Assembly (NCBI GenBank): GCA_026261815.1
Contig: JAMPIT010000894.1
Coordinates: forward strand, 58,375,647-58,439,646
Direction: 5' to 3'
DNA length: 64,000 bases
DNA from: Monarcha castaneiventris obscurior
Lineage: Eukaryota > Chordata > Aves > Passeriformes > Monarchidae
Part shown: positions 36,653-47,272 of the stretch, one piece after another
Position numbering within the stretch: position 1 is the stretch's first letter
Layout of the letters: each line of letters begins with the position of its first letter
Position numbers and translations under genes: made by a program
Notes under the pieces: generated by a model
Seen by the model: the letters and a program-made list of their open reading frames with translations, nothing else
Databases searched by the model: none
What the model was told of the DNA's origin: nothing

Positions 36653-37080
36653 CAGAACATCTGGCTGTCAGAGATCTTCCATCCTGCCAGGAGCCTCTGC
36701 TGCCTCTGAGAGCCTCCAGCTCTCAGAGAACTTCCCTCCTTTGGACAGTTGCCTTCCTTCCAAATGCCTCCCTCCTTCTGAGAGCCTCCCCGTCTCCAAG
36801 AACCTGCATCCCTCTGAAAGTCTTGACCTTCCAATAGCCTTTATTTCCTCTGAGAGCCTCCAGCCCTCTGAGAACCTCAATCCTCCCTCCCTCCCTCTGA
36901 GAGCGTCCCCGTTTCTGAGAACCTTCATCCTTTGAAAAGCCAGCACCTTCAAGGAGCCTCCATTCCCTCTAAGAGCCTTCAGCCCTTCAAGATCCTCCAT
37001 CTTGCAAGATCCTTCATTCCCTCTAAGATACTCAATCGTTCTGAGAACCTCAGTCCTTCTGGAAGCTTCCTTGCCTTCCA
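36653..37080. repeat. degenerate minisatellite of CTCTGAGAGCCTCC-type units
   Basis: Words such as CTCTGAGAGCCTCC, CTCTGAGAACCTC, CTCTAAGAGCCTTC and CTTCAAGATCCTCC recur about every 24-30 bp with much variation. On the plus strand this gives repeated SESL/SENL peptides and on the minus strand LSEG/LEG peptides, both a consequence of the DNA repeat. The pattern already begins weakly near 36,475, before the ATCC repeat. Confidence 0.75.
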
Positions 37081-37689
37081 GAGGCTCAGTGGTACCTGCC
37101 AGCCTGTGGAAGGTGCAGACCCTATGGACAGGTCTCCTTGCTCCCTTGGAGCCATAGAGATCAAAAACACAGGCCGATCCCTGAGCATTCATGTGGTCAG
37201 GAAAACCCCAGCAGTAAAAATGGGAGCCCAGCCCAATCCAGGGAAGCATTCCCAGGAGCAGGTGGCAGAGCAGCAAGTGTCCTGGAGCCACCAGTTTTTA
37301 CCAAGATGCTGTGGCTGTGCCAGCTGGGGACACACTGTGCTTGGCAGCGGAGACGATCCCCAGGAAAGAAAGGAGGTTCCTCCATCTTGAGGAAGCTGCC
37401 CCGTGACGGCCACCGACTACCAGGAAGGCCTTTACAGAAGAAGGTCAGATGTTCTAAGGAGCATCAGTGTTAAGTAAATTAGGATTTTCCCAGACAGCTG
37501 AGTATCTCCACTCTTCTGGGTTTGACTGGGATAGGTTTCCTTTCTTCCCAGGAACTGGCGTAGTTCTGGGTTTGGATTCAGGACAGGAATGCTGTGGGTC
37601 ACACATGGGTGGTTTGATTGCTGATGAGCCAGGGTTGCACTCCTCAGGGACTTTGCAGTGTCCCTTGGTACAATTCATGTTTTCCACTG

Positions 37690-37910
37690 GGAAGGGAGGG
37701 ATGAGTGTTGAAGAGGGAGGCAAAGAATGCATTAAACATCTGTGCTGTGTCTCTGTCCCTGTTTGTGAGGTGACCATCCACACCCTGGAAGGGACTGATG
37801 TTATTTCTACACTGCCTTTTGCCATATAATGTATTTGAAAATATTCTTTTTATTGTGCCCCACAGTTCTGGCCACCTTCATCTCCAGCTGAGCTTAGGCC
37901 ACACCAGATT
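37690..37910 (-). mobile_element. CR1 LINE fragment
   Basis: Read on the minus strand it resembles an internal CR1 region; on the plus strand the typical words are GAGGCAAAGAATGCATTAAA near 37,715, ATGTATTTGAAAATATT near 37,830 and TTCATCTCCAGCTGAGCTT near 37,880. It is old and truncated at both ends. Confidence 0.6.
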
Positions 37911-37924
37911 TCCCCCTACAGTGA

Positions 37925-38930
37925 TGTCATGGTTTGACACTAGTTAAAATACTAGGCACTCACAAAAAATTATTCACTTGCTCTCCTCTGCTGTAACTGA
38001 GGAGAAGAGGGGACAAAAACGAAGGGCTCATGAGTTGAGATAAGGATTGGGAGAAAAATATTGTAAAGGCAAAATAGGCTCAAACTTAAATGATATAAAG
38101 AAAATCTATTATTAACAGAGTCAGAGGAGGATAATGAGGAATATAATAAGCCTTTAAAACACCTTTTTCCCCCCAGCCCCTCCCTCCTTCCCACCAATAG
38201 TGCCGGGAGACAGGGCGTGAGGGTTTTGGTCAGTTCTTTACTCAAAAAAACCTTCTTCAGTTTGCTTATGGAGGGGCGTTTCTTCCTTTTGCTGTGCCGT
38301 GGGGTCCTTTCCACAGGAGACAGTTCTCTGTGAATTTCTCCAGCATGGTTCTAATTTTCACAAGTAGCAGTCCCACCCAACCTGCTATGAGTCCCTCCCA
38401 CTGGCAAAACAGTGTTCCCACAACTGCCTAGCATGGGTCATTTTAGTCCATAGGGTGCAGTTTTTTAAGGATAAATTGCTCTAGTTTGGAAGCAATGGCC
38501 CTCTTTCTCTATCTCTGGAAACAAAGGCACTTTCTTTCTGTTTGGGTCTACCACTGGATTACAGCTTTTTTTTAGCATCCACCCACTCCAACATGAGCAC
38601 CTTTTCCCACAGGCTGCAAATGGATCTCTGCATGCCCGCCACGGAATTCATTAATTACAGGGAGACTGTTGTATTATAGTCCTCACCATGGATTGCAGAG
38701 AGATCTTGACTCTGACGCTTGGAGCACCTCCTCCCCCTTTCTTTCCACTGGTCTTGGTGTTGCCATGTTGTCTTCTGCCACATGTCCTCACTTCCTCCTC
38801 TTTCTCTGAATAAGGAGGGAAAAACGACTGCTTGTAAGTACCATTGCCAACAAATTCCACCAGTTCAAAGATTTCTGCAGGACTTGACAGCACTGAGGAG
38901 TTGATCTTTACCATGCCTCACCAGAACCAA
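37925..38930 (-). mobile_element. about 1-kb LTR ending CAAACCATGACA
   Basis: The left end on the plus strand is TGTCATGGTTTGACACTAG, the rightmost part of a widespread bird LTR when read on the minus strand. The neighbouring words GGGCTCATGAGTTGAGATAAGG and the run of degenerate CACAGG/GGGTGCAG blocks also fit that family. A minus-strand AATAATAGATTTTC near 38,110 sits where the poly(A) signal is expected. The right end is only approximate. Confidence 0.65.
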
Positions 38931-39020
38931 CAAGAGTCTCTGCCATCAGGAGCAGACGTTCCTCAGCCAGGGAAAGAAGACAAATTCTGTGACATAACCT
39001 CTGGTTTTTCCTACAGGAGT

Positions 39021-39640
39021 GTCTTGGGGTGACTCTATGATGTGTATCCCCTATCACGGCTCTATGCCGAAAAATTAGTTTTGTGCCTTTAAACTGAGCT
39101 TGAGAGGGGAGGAAAAAAACAAATGAACTTTTCAAAGCAAGTTCCCAAGGACACAGAGGTAGAGACAGCTCTGTGTTCTCCAGCGGTAGCACAGAGGGAG
39201 CTCCCTGCCTGTCTCTTCAGCAAGTTTTTTGGGGTTTTTTTTTTCCTTCCTTTTTTCCGGCGTGTTTCCTAGGACTTCGGTGAGGTTTTTTTTCTTCTTC
39301 TTCTTTTTTTCCTCTTCTGGACTGTTTCAACAACATAAGAACACATCAGGAGAACTTCTCTTCAGGCCTGGAGGGGGCCTAAGGCCACCCCCCACGCCAG
39401 CTCTGAGAAGAAGGGACCACACCTACAAGAGGACACTAATTTCTTCCCAGGTTTTTTCGTTATAGTGAGGGGTTTTACTATTTAGTATTATTATCCTTTT
39501 CCTGTGTGTTTGTTTAATAAATAGGTTTTATCTCTTACACTTTCCTTCGAGGAATTTTTTTTCCCGAACCTGGTGGGGGGAAGGGTAGTTGTGACCTGAC
39601 TTTCTCCCAGAGGATATATATTGCTAGATTTTGGCCAAAA
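39021..39640 (+). mobile_element. LTR-like block upstream of element A
   Basis: Begins near TGTCTTGGGGTGACTC, has T-rich U3-like runs, AATAAA at 39,516-39,521, and a U5-like GTTTTATCTC stretch. It sits where a 5' LTR of element A would be but does not match that element's 3' LTR beyond the first bases. It is therefore probably a different LTR that replaced or truncated the 5' end. Confidence 0.5.
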
Positions 39641-39660
39641 CCGGCACAAGGAGCATGGAG

Positions 39661-39917
39661 AAGACATGAGAAAGTGGCATAGGAAACCCACCTCCTCCTC
39701 AGCAGCCTGGGTACGTGACTTGAAAAGGGGGACATCCATCTCAGGAGGCTCGTCTAGGTTCAACACTGCTCCAGCCTCTTGTGGACAGAACCCCAGACGG
39801 CATGGGAATGACAATATGACCGATCCTCTTGAAGGGATCTCAGGAGCACAATCTCAGGAAGAGAGCATCGTGTACCACAACCAGGATTAGAGGGGCCCTG
39901 CCTCTAGCCAGGGAGAG
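39661..39917 (+). pseudogene. gag: element A gag 3' end
   Basis: Aligns with the gag-pro junction of element C on both sides of element B (AAACCCACCTC near 39,685 with 46,237; GATCCTCTTGAA near 39,820 with 54,680). It probably carries the end of Gag. Frames are mixed and no zinc knuckle is obvious. Confidence 0.6.
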
Positions 39918-42900
39918 GAAAGGGATATCCGGATCTATTGGACTGTGTGGATCCGATGGCCTGGCACGTCTGACCCACAAAGATATATGGCTTTGGTTGA
40001 TACCGGCGCTCAATGCACTCTAATGCCATCCAGGTATGTGGGGACTGAATCCATTTCTATTTCTGGGGTGACAGGAGGATCCCAGCAGCTGACTGTACTG
40101 GAAGCTGAAGTGAGTTTAACTGGGAAGGAGTGGCAGAAACACCCCATTGTGACTGGTCCAGAGGCCCCATGCATCCTTGGCATAGACTATCTCAGGAGTG
40201 GGTATTTCAAAGACCCAAAGGGACATAGCTGGGCTTTTGGAATAGCAGCCACAGAGACAAAAGACATACGACAACTGAATACCCTGCCTGGTCTCTCAGA
40301 CAACCCGTCTGCTGTAGGGCTACTGAGAATTGAAGAACAGTGGGTACCAATCGCTACAGCAACAGTGCACTGCCGGCAATACTGCACCGACAGAGACTCT
40401 GTGGCCCCCATCCATAAGATGATTCAGGAACTGGAGACCCAAGGGGTGGTCAGCAAGGCCCACTCGCCCTTGAAAAGCCCTATATGGCCAGTGTGTAAGT
40501 CCAGCGAAGAATGGAGACTGACGGTGGATTACCATGGCCTGAATGAAGTCACGCCACCACTGACTGCTGCTGTACCGGACATGCTGGAACTTCAGTACGA
40601 GCTGGAATCCAAGGCAGCAAAGTGGTATGCGACCATCGATATTGCCAATGCCCTTTTCTCCATTCCTCTGGCAGCAGAGTGCAGGCCTCGATTTGCTTTC
40701 ACCTGGAGGGGCGTGCAGTACACATGGAACCGACTGCACCAGGGGTGGAAGCACAGTCCCACCATCTGCCATGGACTGATCCAGGTTGCACTGGAAAAGG
40801 GTGAGGCTCCAGAACATTTGCAGTATATTGATGACACAATTGTGTGGGGGGACACAGCAACAGAAGTATTTGGGAAAGGAGAGAAAATCATCCGGATTCT
40901 CCTGGAAGCCGGCTTTGCCATCAAGAAGAGCAAAGTCAAGGGACCTGCCCGAGAGATCCAGTTCCTGGGAGTGAAGTGGCAAGATGGGTGGCATCAGATT
41001 CCCACTGAGGTCATCAATAAGATCACTGCTATGTCTCCACCAACCAGCAAAAAGGAGACGCAAGCTTTCCTAGGTGCCATAGGCTTTTGGAGAATGCACA
41101 TCCCCGAGTACAGCCAGATTGTGAGTCCCCTCTATGTGGTTACCCACAAGAAGAACAATTTCCACTGGGGCCCTGAACAGCAGCAAGCCTTCACCCAGAT
41201 CAAACAGGAGATTGCTCACGCAGTAGCCCTTGGCCCAGTCAGGACAGGACCAGAGGTAAAGAATGTGCTTTACTCCACAGCTGGGAGCCATGGTCTGTCC
41301 TGGAGCCTTTGGCAGAAGATGCCTGGCAAGACTCGAGGCCGATCACTGGGATTCTGGAGCTGAAGTTACAGAGGGTCCGAAGCCAACTACACTCCCACAG
41401 AGAAGGAAATCTTCTCAGCTTACGAAGGAGTCCAAGCCACCTCAGAGGTAATTGGCACAGAAACACAACTTCTCCTGGCACCCCGACTACCAGTGCTGGG
41501 GTGGATGTTTAAAGGAAAGCTTCCCTCTACCCATCATGCCACCAACGCCACGTGGAGCAAATGGATTGACCTCATCACACAGCGCGGCCATATTGGAAAC
41601 CTGAATCGCCCTGGGATTCTGGAAATTATAACAAACTAGCCTGAAGGTGAGACTTTTGAATTATCTTCAGAAGAAGCAGAGGAGCAAGTGACACGTGCTG
41701 AGGAAGCCCCACCATATAACGAGCTGCCAGAGAGTGAAAGACATTACGCCCTCTTCACCGATGGTTCCTGCCGAATTGTAGGTGCAGATCGGAAAGCTGC
41801 AGTATAGAGCCCCACACGATGAGTTGCACAAGCTACCGAGAGACAAGGTGGATTGAGTCAGGTCGCGGAGCTTAAAGCTGTCCAGCTGGATTTGGATATT
41901 GCTGAACGAGAGAAATGGCCAAGACTCTACCTCTACACTGACTCCTGGATGGTAGCCAACGCGCTGTGGGGATGGTTAGATCGCTGGAGAAAGGCCAACT
42001 GGCAGGGCAGAGGAAAACCCATCTGGGCTGCTGAGATTTGGCAGGACATCGCTGCCCGGGCAGAAAAGCTGACTGTGAAAGTTCGACACGTGGATGCACA
42101 TGTACCTAAGAGTCGGGCTAATGAAGAGCATCGTAACAACGAGCAGGTGGACCAAGCTGCCAAGGTAAAAGTATCACAGGTGGATCTGGACTGGCAGCAC
42201 AAAGGAGAATTATTTCTAGCTCATTGGGCCCATGATGCCTCTGGTCATCAAGGGAGAGATGCAACTTACAGATGGGCTCGTGATCAAGAGGTGCACTTGA
42301 CCATGGACAGCATCTCACAGGTCATCCACAGCTGCGAGACCTGTTCTGCAATCAAACAGGCCAAGCGGTTGAAGCCTCTGTGGTATGGTGGATGATGGTC
42401 AAAGTACAGGTATGGGGAAGCCTGGCAAGTTGACTACATCACCCTTCCCCAAACCCGCCAAGGAAAGCGCTACATGCTGACCATGGTGGAAGCAATCACA
42501 GGATGGTTAGAGACCTACCCTGTGCCTCATGCTACCGCACGGAACACCATCTTGGGCCTGGAAAAGCAAGTCCTGTGGAGACATGGTACCCCTGAGAGAA
42601 TTGAGTCTGACAATGGAACCCATTACAAGAACAGCCTCATAAGCACCTGGGCTAGAGAACGTGGAATTGAATGGATATACCATGTCCCCTACCATGCACC
42701 AGCTGCCAGGAAAGTTGAATGGTGCAATGAACTGCTTAAGACAACTTTGAAGGCACTTGGCGAAGGAACCTTCAAAAATTGGGAACTGAACTTAGCAAAG
42801 GCCACCTGGATGGTCAATACCTGAGGGTCCATCAATCGAGCTGGTCCCACCCAGTCTGAACCCTTGCACACAGTGGATGGAGATAAAGTCCCCGTGGTAC

Positions 42901-43061
42901 ACATGAGAGGTATTTTAGGAAAGACTGTTTTTATTAGTCCCACCTCAGGCAAAGGCAAACCCATCCGTGGGGTTGTTTTTGCACAAGGACCTGGTTACAC
43001 TTGGTGGGTGATACAGACAGATGGGGAAACCCATTGTGTACCACAAGGAGACCTAATCTGA
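39918..43061 (+). pseudogene. pol: element A pol: protease, RT, RNase H, integrase
   Basis: A single reading frame of about 1,045 codons with in-frame stops near 41,361, 41,637, 41,805, 41,820, 42,393 and 42,822 and no frameshift that I can see. Protease: ALVDTGAQCTLMP near 39,990, active-site DTG intact. RT: WRLTVDYHGLNEV near 40,513, then DIANALFSIPL (first catalytic Asp) and YIDD near 40,825. RNase H: YALFTDGSC near 41,750, then AELKAVQLDL and TDSW. Integrase: HWAHDASGHQG...CETCSA zinc motif, then WQVDYI, ESDNGTHY and KVEW for the D,D,E triad, and a C-terminal domain to QGDLI. Together these enzymes copy viral RNA and insert it. The stops make it a pseudogene. Confidence 0.92.
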
Positions 43062-43107
43062 AGTGAGATCTGTGTGTAAAAATTAGGCGATGATGTCGAT
43101 GGTAATA

Positions 43108-43124
43108 GAATAAGGGGTGGATAA
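43108..43124 (+). promoter_or_regulatory. polypurine tract of element A
   Basis: GAATAAGGGGTGGATAA directly abuts the TG of the LTR, the position of a plus-strand primer. Confidence 0.6.
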
Positions 43125-43590
43125 TGTCCTAGGTTACAATATAGATGTATTCTATTACCACCAGCTGTGGGCCATTAGCTGTTATCTCCTGTTATGACCC
43201 ACCCCTGATAACAGACAATGGGCCATCAAGAAACCACTGCATGAGTCATGGATTTATCTCATCCTATTGTGAGATGCTCTGCCCAGGAGGGAGGAGCCAA
43301 GCATTCCCACCTGGATATAATCTGGCCTTGGAACTGCCTAAGTTATCCCTATCTACTGGGCTCCCAGAAGACAAGAGATACCACTGGACCTTCAGCTGGA
43401 GACCAGACCTTCCATAGGATCACCGCTTCAACTGTGCTACTTCATTTGGACTGCTACCACCACCCTAACAGGGTGTCAGGTTGTCAGTGCTTTTTCCTTG
43501 TATTATTTCACTTTATTATTTTAAATCTTTTCCTATTAAATTTTAATCCTGACTTGCGATCTCCCACTGGTTTGCTTTCAAACCAATACA
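43125..43590 (+). mobile_element. element A 3' LTR
   Basis: 466 bp, TGTCCTAGGTTAC to AACCAATACA. Same family as 32,216-32,762 and 57,591-59,208, but shorter, lacking part of the U3 before the GCTCTGCCCAGGAG block. ATTAAA near 43,537 serves as the likely poly(A) signal. Confidence 0.9.
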
Positions 43591-44409
43591 GGGGCTGGGG
43601 GTGTCACAGAGCTCAGAGAGGGTGTTCCCCTAGCCCAACACCCAGAAAGCCCCAGGCACACAGGAGGAGCCAAGTTTCAGGTCACCAGGAACACCCCATC
43701 CCTCACCAGTGGTTCCAGCCTCCCACAAATGTTGGTTGTCCCCATCAGTGCTGCCAGGGACTCTCCCTATGGGGACAGGGCTGGACACCCTAAAACAGGG
43801 GGTCAACACCCCAGGGGTGAAGCCAGTGCAGGGGGTAGTGGGTGGAATGAGTGTGGGAGGGTTGTCTCTACCCCTCCCCTTCCTGCCCTGGGGAGCAGGG
43901 ACCTTCCTGGGAGAGATCCAGGAGGATATTCAGGATCATCCTTGCCTGGGGCAGCAGTGCCAAGGAGACCCAGGAGGATTCAGTGTCCACCTCTGTGTCC
44001 TGGAACCTCTCCCCCACCGCCCCGTCCCTGCCCTGTGCTCCCCACAGCTCCTGCTTTGTGGGGAGGAGCCACAGGAGCCTTATTGCCCCGATGGACTTTT
44101 CTTCCAGGAGTTCACTGCTGAGCTGGCTTCTCTTTTTTTTTCCTGTTTCTGAGCTCCTGTAAACATGACGTGGAGCTGGAAGGGGCAGGAGGGCGTTGAC
44201 TTCCTCTCTGCAAGGATTTAAACATAGCCTTGCTGAGGTGCTGGGGTGCTTCCTCTCTGCTCTATCCTCCATTCCACCCATCTTGGCAGGTGCTTATGGT
44301 TGCAGATCGTGTGTATGGGGATTCATCATGCAATAGGTCTCAAGCATGCCAACTGCATTCCATCCAGAGAGTAGCAGCTGTATTTTACCCTATAATTCCC
44401 ATACTATTG
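43591..44409. other. GC-rich unassigned sequence
   Basis: About 800 bp rich in CCC/GGG with overlapping open frames on both strands up to 181 codons. I see no domain, no splice-site pattern that decides a frame, and no repeat match within the window. Confidence 0.35.
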
Positions 44410-44830
44410 TAACTCCTGTTAGGATGTGAATGTAACTTTTCACTTTCCTGTAATTTTACCCCCAGCCATCTTTCCACACACTTCCTGGCTTTCCAGTTCA
44501 TTAATAATCTCATGGTAGGGGCTACAGAGTCCCAGTTGGTACAGTGTTGATGACACTGCACTGATGTGGTAGCAATTGGTGCCTGTTCTTCAGCCTTCAA
44601 TGATCTCCCTCTGAAGGGCCCTCTGAGAGACCACGCAAGGTGTTCAGCTGTCTTAATTTCCTCTGTCTACACGGCAGCTATCCCAAAAGCCCAGCAATGT
44701 CCTTCTAGGTCCTAGAAATACTCTTTCTTTAGATAATCTATGCCAAGGATACATAGGGCCTCTGGGCCAGTCACAGTGGGTATTTTGGGATGTGTATGCA
44801 GTGCTGCTCTCCTACCCTTACTTCAGGCAC
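44410..44830 (-). pseudogene. pol: inverted ERVL-like protease-RT fragment
   Basis: The minus strand aligns with element A about 40,106-40,500, including CCTTGGCATAGA near 44,740 and the peptide EEQAPIATTSVQC...DSVAP near the left end. It lies head-on against the plus-strand gag of element C, so it is an inverted relic of the same family. Several stops. Confidence 0.8.
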
Positions 44831-44939
44831 TACCTTTGGGAGTCCATTAATAATCATATCCAGTCTGTGGAGGGAACAGGGGAAGTTGATTTTCCCCAGC
44901 CTTTTACCCCCTTTTCCTCCTTCAGGCCTGTTAAAACAG

Positions 44940-46322
44940 CTTTTGAGACTTGAATTCCCTTTGGACATTAAGGAAGGCATATTCTTGTTGCCAAGTCTTC
45001 CAGCTCTCTTCAGTGGGGTCCACACCATGCTTGGAGTCATGAAAGAGATTTCTGGGGTGATTATTCAGAGATCTGCCCCAAGAGTAAATAGACATGAGTG
45101 GCATGGAATGTGGGAGAAAATGGGTCATCTTCTGAAGGATTATTTTGCTCCAATGGTTTGAAAGTTCACCCCTGAACAACTACAGGATCCTGTTAAAGTG
45201 AAAAAATATATGAAGGAAAAATTTTGTGGCAGTTCCAGAGAGGTGCGAAGTTATGCAAGATGCTGAGCCCTGGCTGCTGTTTATCAGACACTGCCTGATA
45301 CTAGACAGCACCCTCAGGGAGGAGGAGGAAAGCAGAGCAACAGAAGCACGGTCATTCAAAGTGCAGCTGAACCACAGGAACAACCTGTGCTGGTAGCAGT
45401 TGCACCTATACAGATGAAGAAATCAAAGACCAAATCAGTTTGCCTAGTGAGGGATAAAGAGAAAACAAGGCCCTCAGAAAAGGCAGGGCAAGGAATAATT
45501 CTGATTCCTATCCCCGGGTGAACTGCAAGATATGCAAGAAGATTTCAGCTGCCAATCACATGAGCCCCTGGTGACCTGGCTGCTCCAATGCTGAGATATC
45601 GCAACCCAAAATATGAAATTAGATGGTAGCTGAGCAACTAGGATACCTGTCCTGGGATTCAGGTATTGACAAGAGGATCAGGAAGAGGACAGAAACTCTC
45701 AGCCTCTGGAGGTGACTCCTGTCAAGTATGAGGGAAAGGCATCTCTCAAAGATGATCTAGTAGTGTGCCCAAGCAGGTGGAATGCCATGGAGAAAGGTAT
45801 CCAGTCTCTGAGAGAATTAGCTGTGCTGGAGGTAATCTATAGGGACTCAAACGATGAGCAGTCCCCTGTAGATCCAGATGAGGTCCAGTATACACAATCC
45901 ATGTGGCAGAAGTTTGTATGGAGGGTGCCATTGTTGTACACCAACTCATTGGCATTGATGCCACTGAAAGAAGGAGAACAAACAGTGCTGACTCTGGCAA
46001 TATGAAGATCATTTTTGTCCTCCCTATCTACCTGCACCTTGGCAGTGAAAAGACTGCCCAAGCCCGTGGACAGATTGAAAGACTCAAGCACGCTAGAGAA
46101 ATGTCCCATGCCCCACCAATACAGACCAGAGCCTCTGCTACTGGGAAGAAGCACCCCCTGCTAAAGAGAGAGGGTACACATCAAGAGGTAATCTGGGGAT
46201 TTACCTGCCTGACCACGGAGAGGAAGTGGAGTGGAAAACCCACCTCTGCCCTAGAAGCACAGGTATGTGAGTTGAGAGGAAGAAATTCATCAAGGATAAA
46301 TGCTGCTCCAGTTTCCAGGGGA
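44940..46322 (+). pseudogene. gag: element C gag (ERVL-like)
   Basis: Gag-like peptides in changing frames: KEGIFLLPSLP near 44,970, MWEKMGHLLKDYF near 45,107, KFTPEQLQDPVKVKKYMKEK near 45,162, then RELAVLEVIY and PDEVQYTQSMWQKFV near 45,815-45,920. The family normally forms the particle core. Stops and frame changes are frequent. It is cut at 46,322 by element B and its continuation is at 54,625. Confidence 0.75.
46317..46322. repeat. 6-bp flank of element B, left (AGGGGA)
   Basis: AGGGGA lies directly before the 5' LTR; the six bases after the 3' LTR are AGGGGG. Five of six agree, as expected for an aged 6-bp target duplication. Confidence 0.7.
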
Positions 46323-46610
46323 TGCTGTGGTGGCTCAGCCCAGCCCCGGGCTGTGCTCTTCTGATGCCCATCAGGTCCTCGCTATCCAATGGGTGGACGA
46401 GCCATCATCTGAGGGTATATCAGGGGGTGAGGATGAGATGTAGAGCCACCACCTCTCTCTCTAGAAAATTCTCCCAGTTTTACAATTTCATTCGCTAAGG
46501 CTCTTCGTTCCTACCTCCTAAACGCGGTTCTTGGGTATCGTGGTTGTCTGTCCCCAGTTCCCTCCTTTCCCGTTGGTCCCCAGTCGATATTGTTAGCCAC
46601 ACCTCCTTCC

Positions 46611-46618
46611 CTTAAAAG
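46611..46618 (+). promoter_or_regulatory. TATA-like box of the LTR promoter
   Basis: CTTAAAAG about 50 bp before AATAAA. It fits the core promoter position in a compact LTR whose poly(A) signal lies in or near R. This is inference from spacing only. Confidence 0.5.
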
Positions 46619-46668
46619 TTGTCGCTGAACCCTGTTTCAGCGCTTATCCGTCCCTGGCCCGTCCTGGC

Positions 46669-46674
46669 AATAAA
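46669..46674 (+). terminator. polyadenylation signal AATAAA in 5' LTR
   Basis: Exact AATAAA. The counterpart in the 3' LTR is at 54,403-54,408. Confidence 0.8.
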
Positions 46675-46901
46675 CCTGTTCCTGGATATGATACGGAAAG
46701 CCTCTCCCTGCTTCTTTATCTCTGCACCTCGGCTTGCCGCTCCACCAGGCAACCTCAAGGGAGGACTGCCCCAGGGGAGTGCAGCTCTGACAAGTGGCCG
46801 CCAGTGGACTGTGGCAGCAGAACACGGCTTAGTCACCGCGGCTCCCTCAGACATCTGCAGCTATCTGGTTGAGGGACCTTGGACCTCGGACCTCGGCAAA
46901 T

Positions 46902-46919
46902 TGGCGCCCGAGCAGGCTG
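46902..46919 (+). promoter_or_regulatory. primer binding site, tRNA-Lys type
   Basis: TGGCGCCCGAGCAGG begins three bases after the LTR. The TGGCGCCC core is the complement of a lysine tRNA 3' end, as in ERVK-like and lentiviral elements. Confidence 0.9.
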
Positions 46920-47162
46920 CAGGCAAAACAGCCGCAGTCGCCTGGACTTTGCCACTGTCCACAACTCCTTTTCCTTTCATTCAGCCTCTGCCTCTCTTGG
47001 AGAGCGCCCTGCGTTTTAGAAGGCAGCGCTCCGGGAGCGAGCCGTCTCTGGATTTTTCTTGGATCTGCCATCTCCAGATTCCAGCTGTGATGCAGAGGAC
47101 CTCACAGGCAGATTTTATTTCCTGGAGACCCTTTCTTTATTCCTCCAACACCAGAGAAGACT

Positions 47163-47172
47163 GCACGTAAGT
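47163..47172 (+). promoter_or_regulatory. leader splice donor
   Basis: GCACGTAAGT has a perfect GTAAGT donor core at 47,167-47,172, between the primer site and the gag start, where the major 5' splice site of a retrovirus lies. Its partner would be the acceptor at 52,837-52,856. Confidence 0.65.
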
Positions 47173-47272
47173 GTTTTACATTTTCGTCCTTTTAGGTCCC
47201 CAGGGTTTTTAATTTCTTTGTACATTTCCCGCCTGTGGGGATGAGGCTTGTGCCCAGCACTTCATTTTAAAA

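Larger units (their letters stand above)
36190..37460. repeat. GC-rich segment paralogous to 28.4-29.0 kb
   Basis: Contains the minisatellite and a 3' part (about 37,140-37,400) that aligns with 28,600-28,780. The paralogue lacks the ATCC and minisatellite arrays. No recognisable coding exon was found in either. Confidence 0.45.
39661..43590 (+). mobile_element. element A: 3' part of an ERVL-like provirus
   Basis: Order: end of gag, protease, RT, RNase H, integrase, purine tract, 3' LTR. The 5' LTR and most of gag are missing, as shown by comparison with the longer gag in element C. There is no env between integrase and the LTR. The related solo LTR at 32,216 has a 5-bp duplication, which supports class III (ERVL) membership. 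Confidence 0.85.
46323..46898 (+). mobile_element. element B 5' LTR
   Basis: 576 bp, TGCTGTGGTGG to CCTCGGCA. U3 has CCAAT at 46,386-46,390 and a weak TATA-like CTTAAAAG at about 46,611-46,618. AATAAA lies at 46,669-46,674. Matches 54,057-54,624 throughout, with a 7-bp duplication of GGACCTC type near its end that the 3' LTR lacks. Confidence 0.95.

Noticed and set aside
36041..36837. Open frames rich in Met-Asp-Gly-Trp (minus) and Ile-His-Pro-Ser (plus)
   Set aside because: Direct translation of the ATCC microsatellite in the different frames.
43248..44281. Overlapping open frames up to 181 codons in GC-rich DNA downstream of element A
   Set aside because: Part lies in the LTR itself; the remainder has no recognisable domain and opposing frames are equally open.
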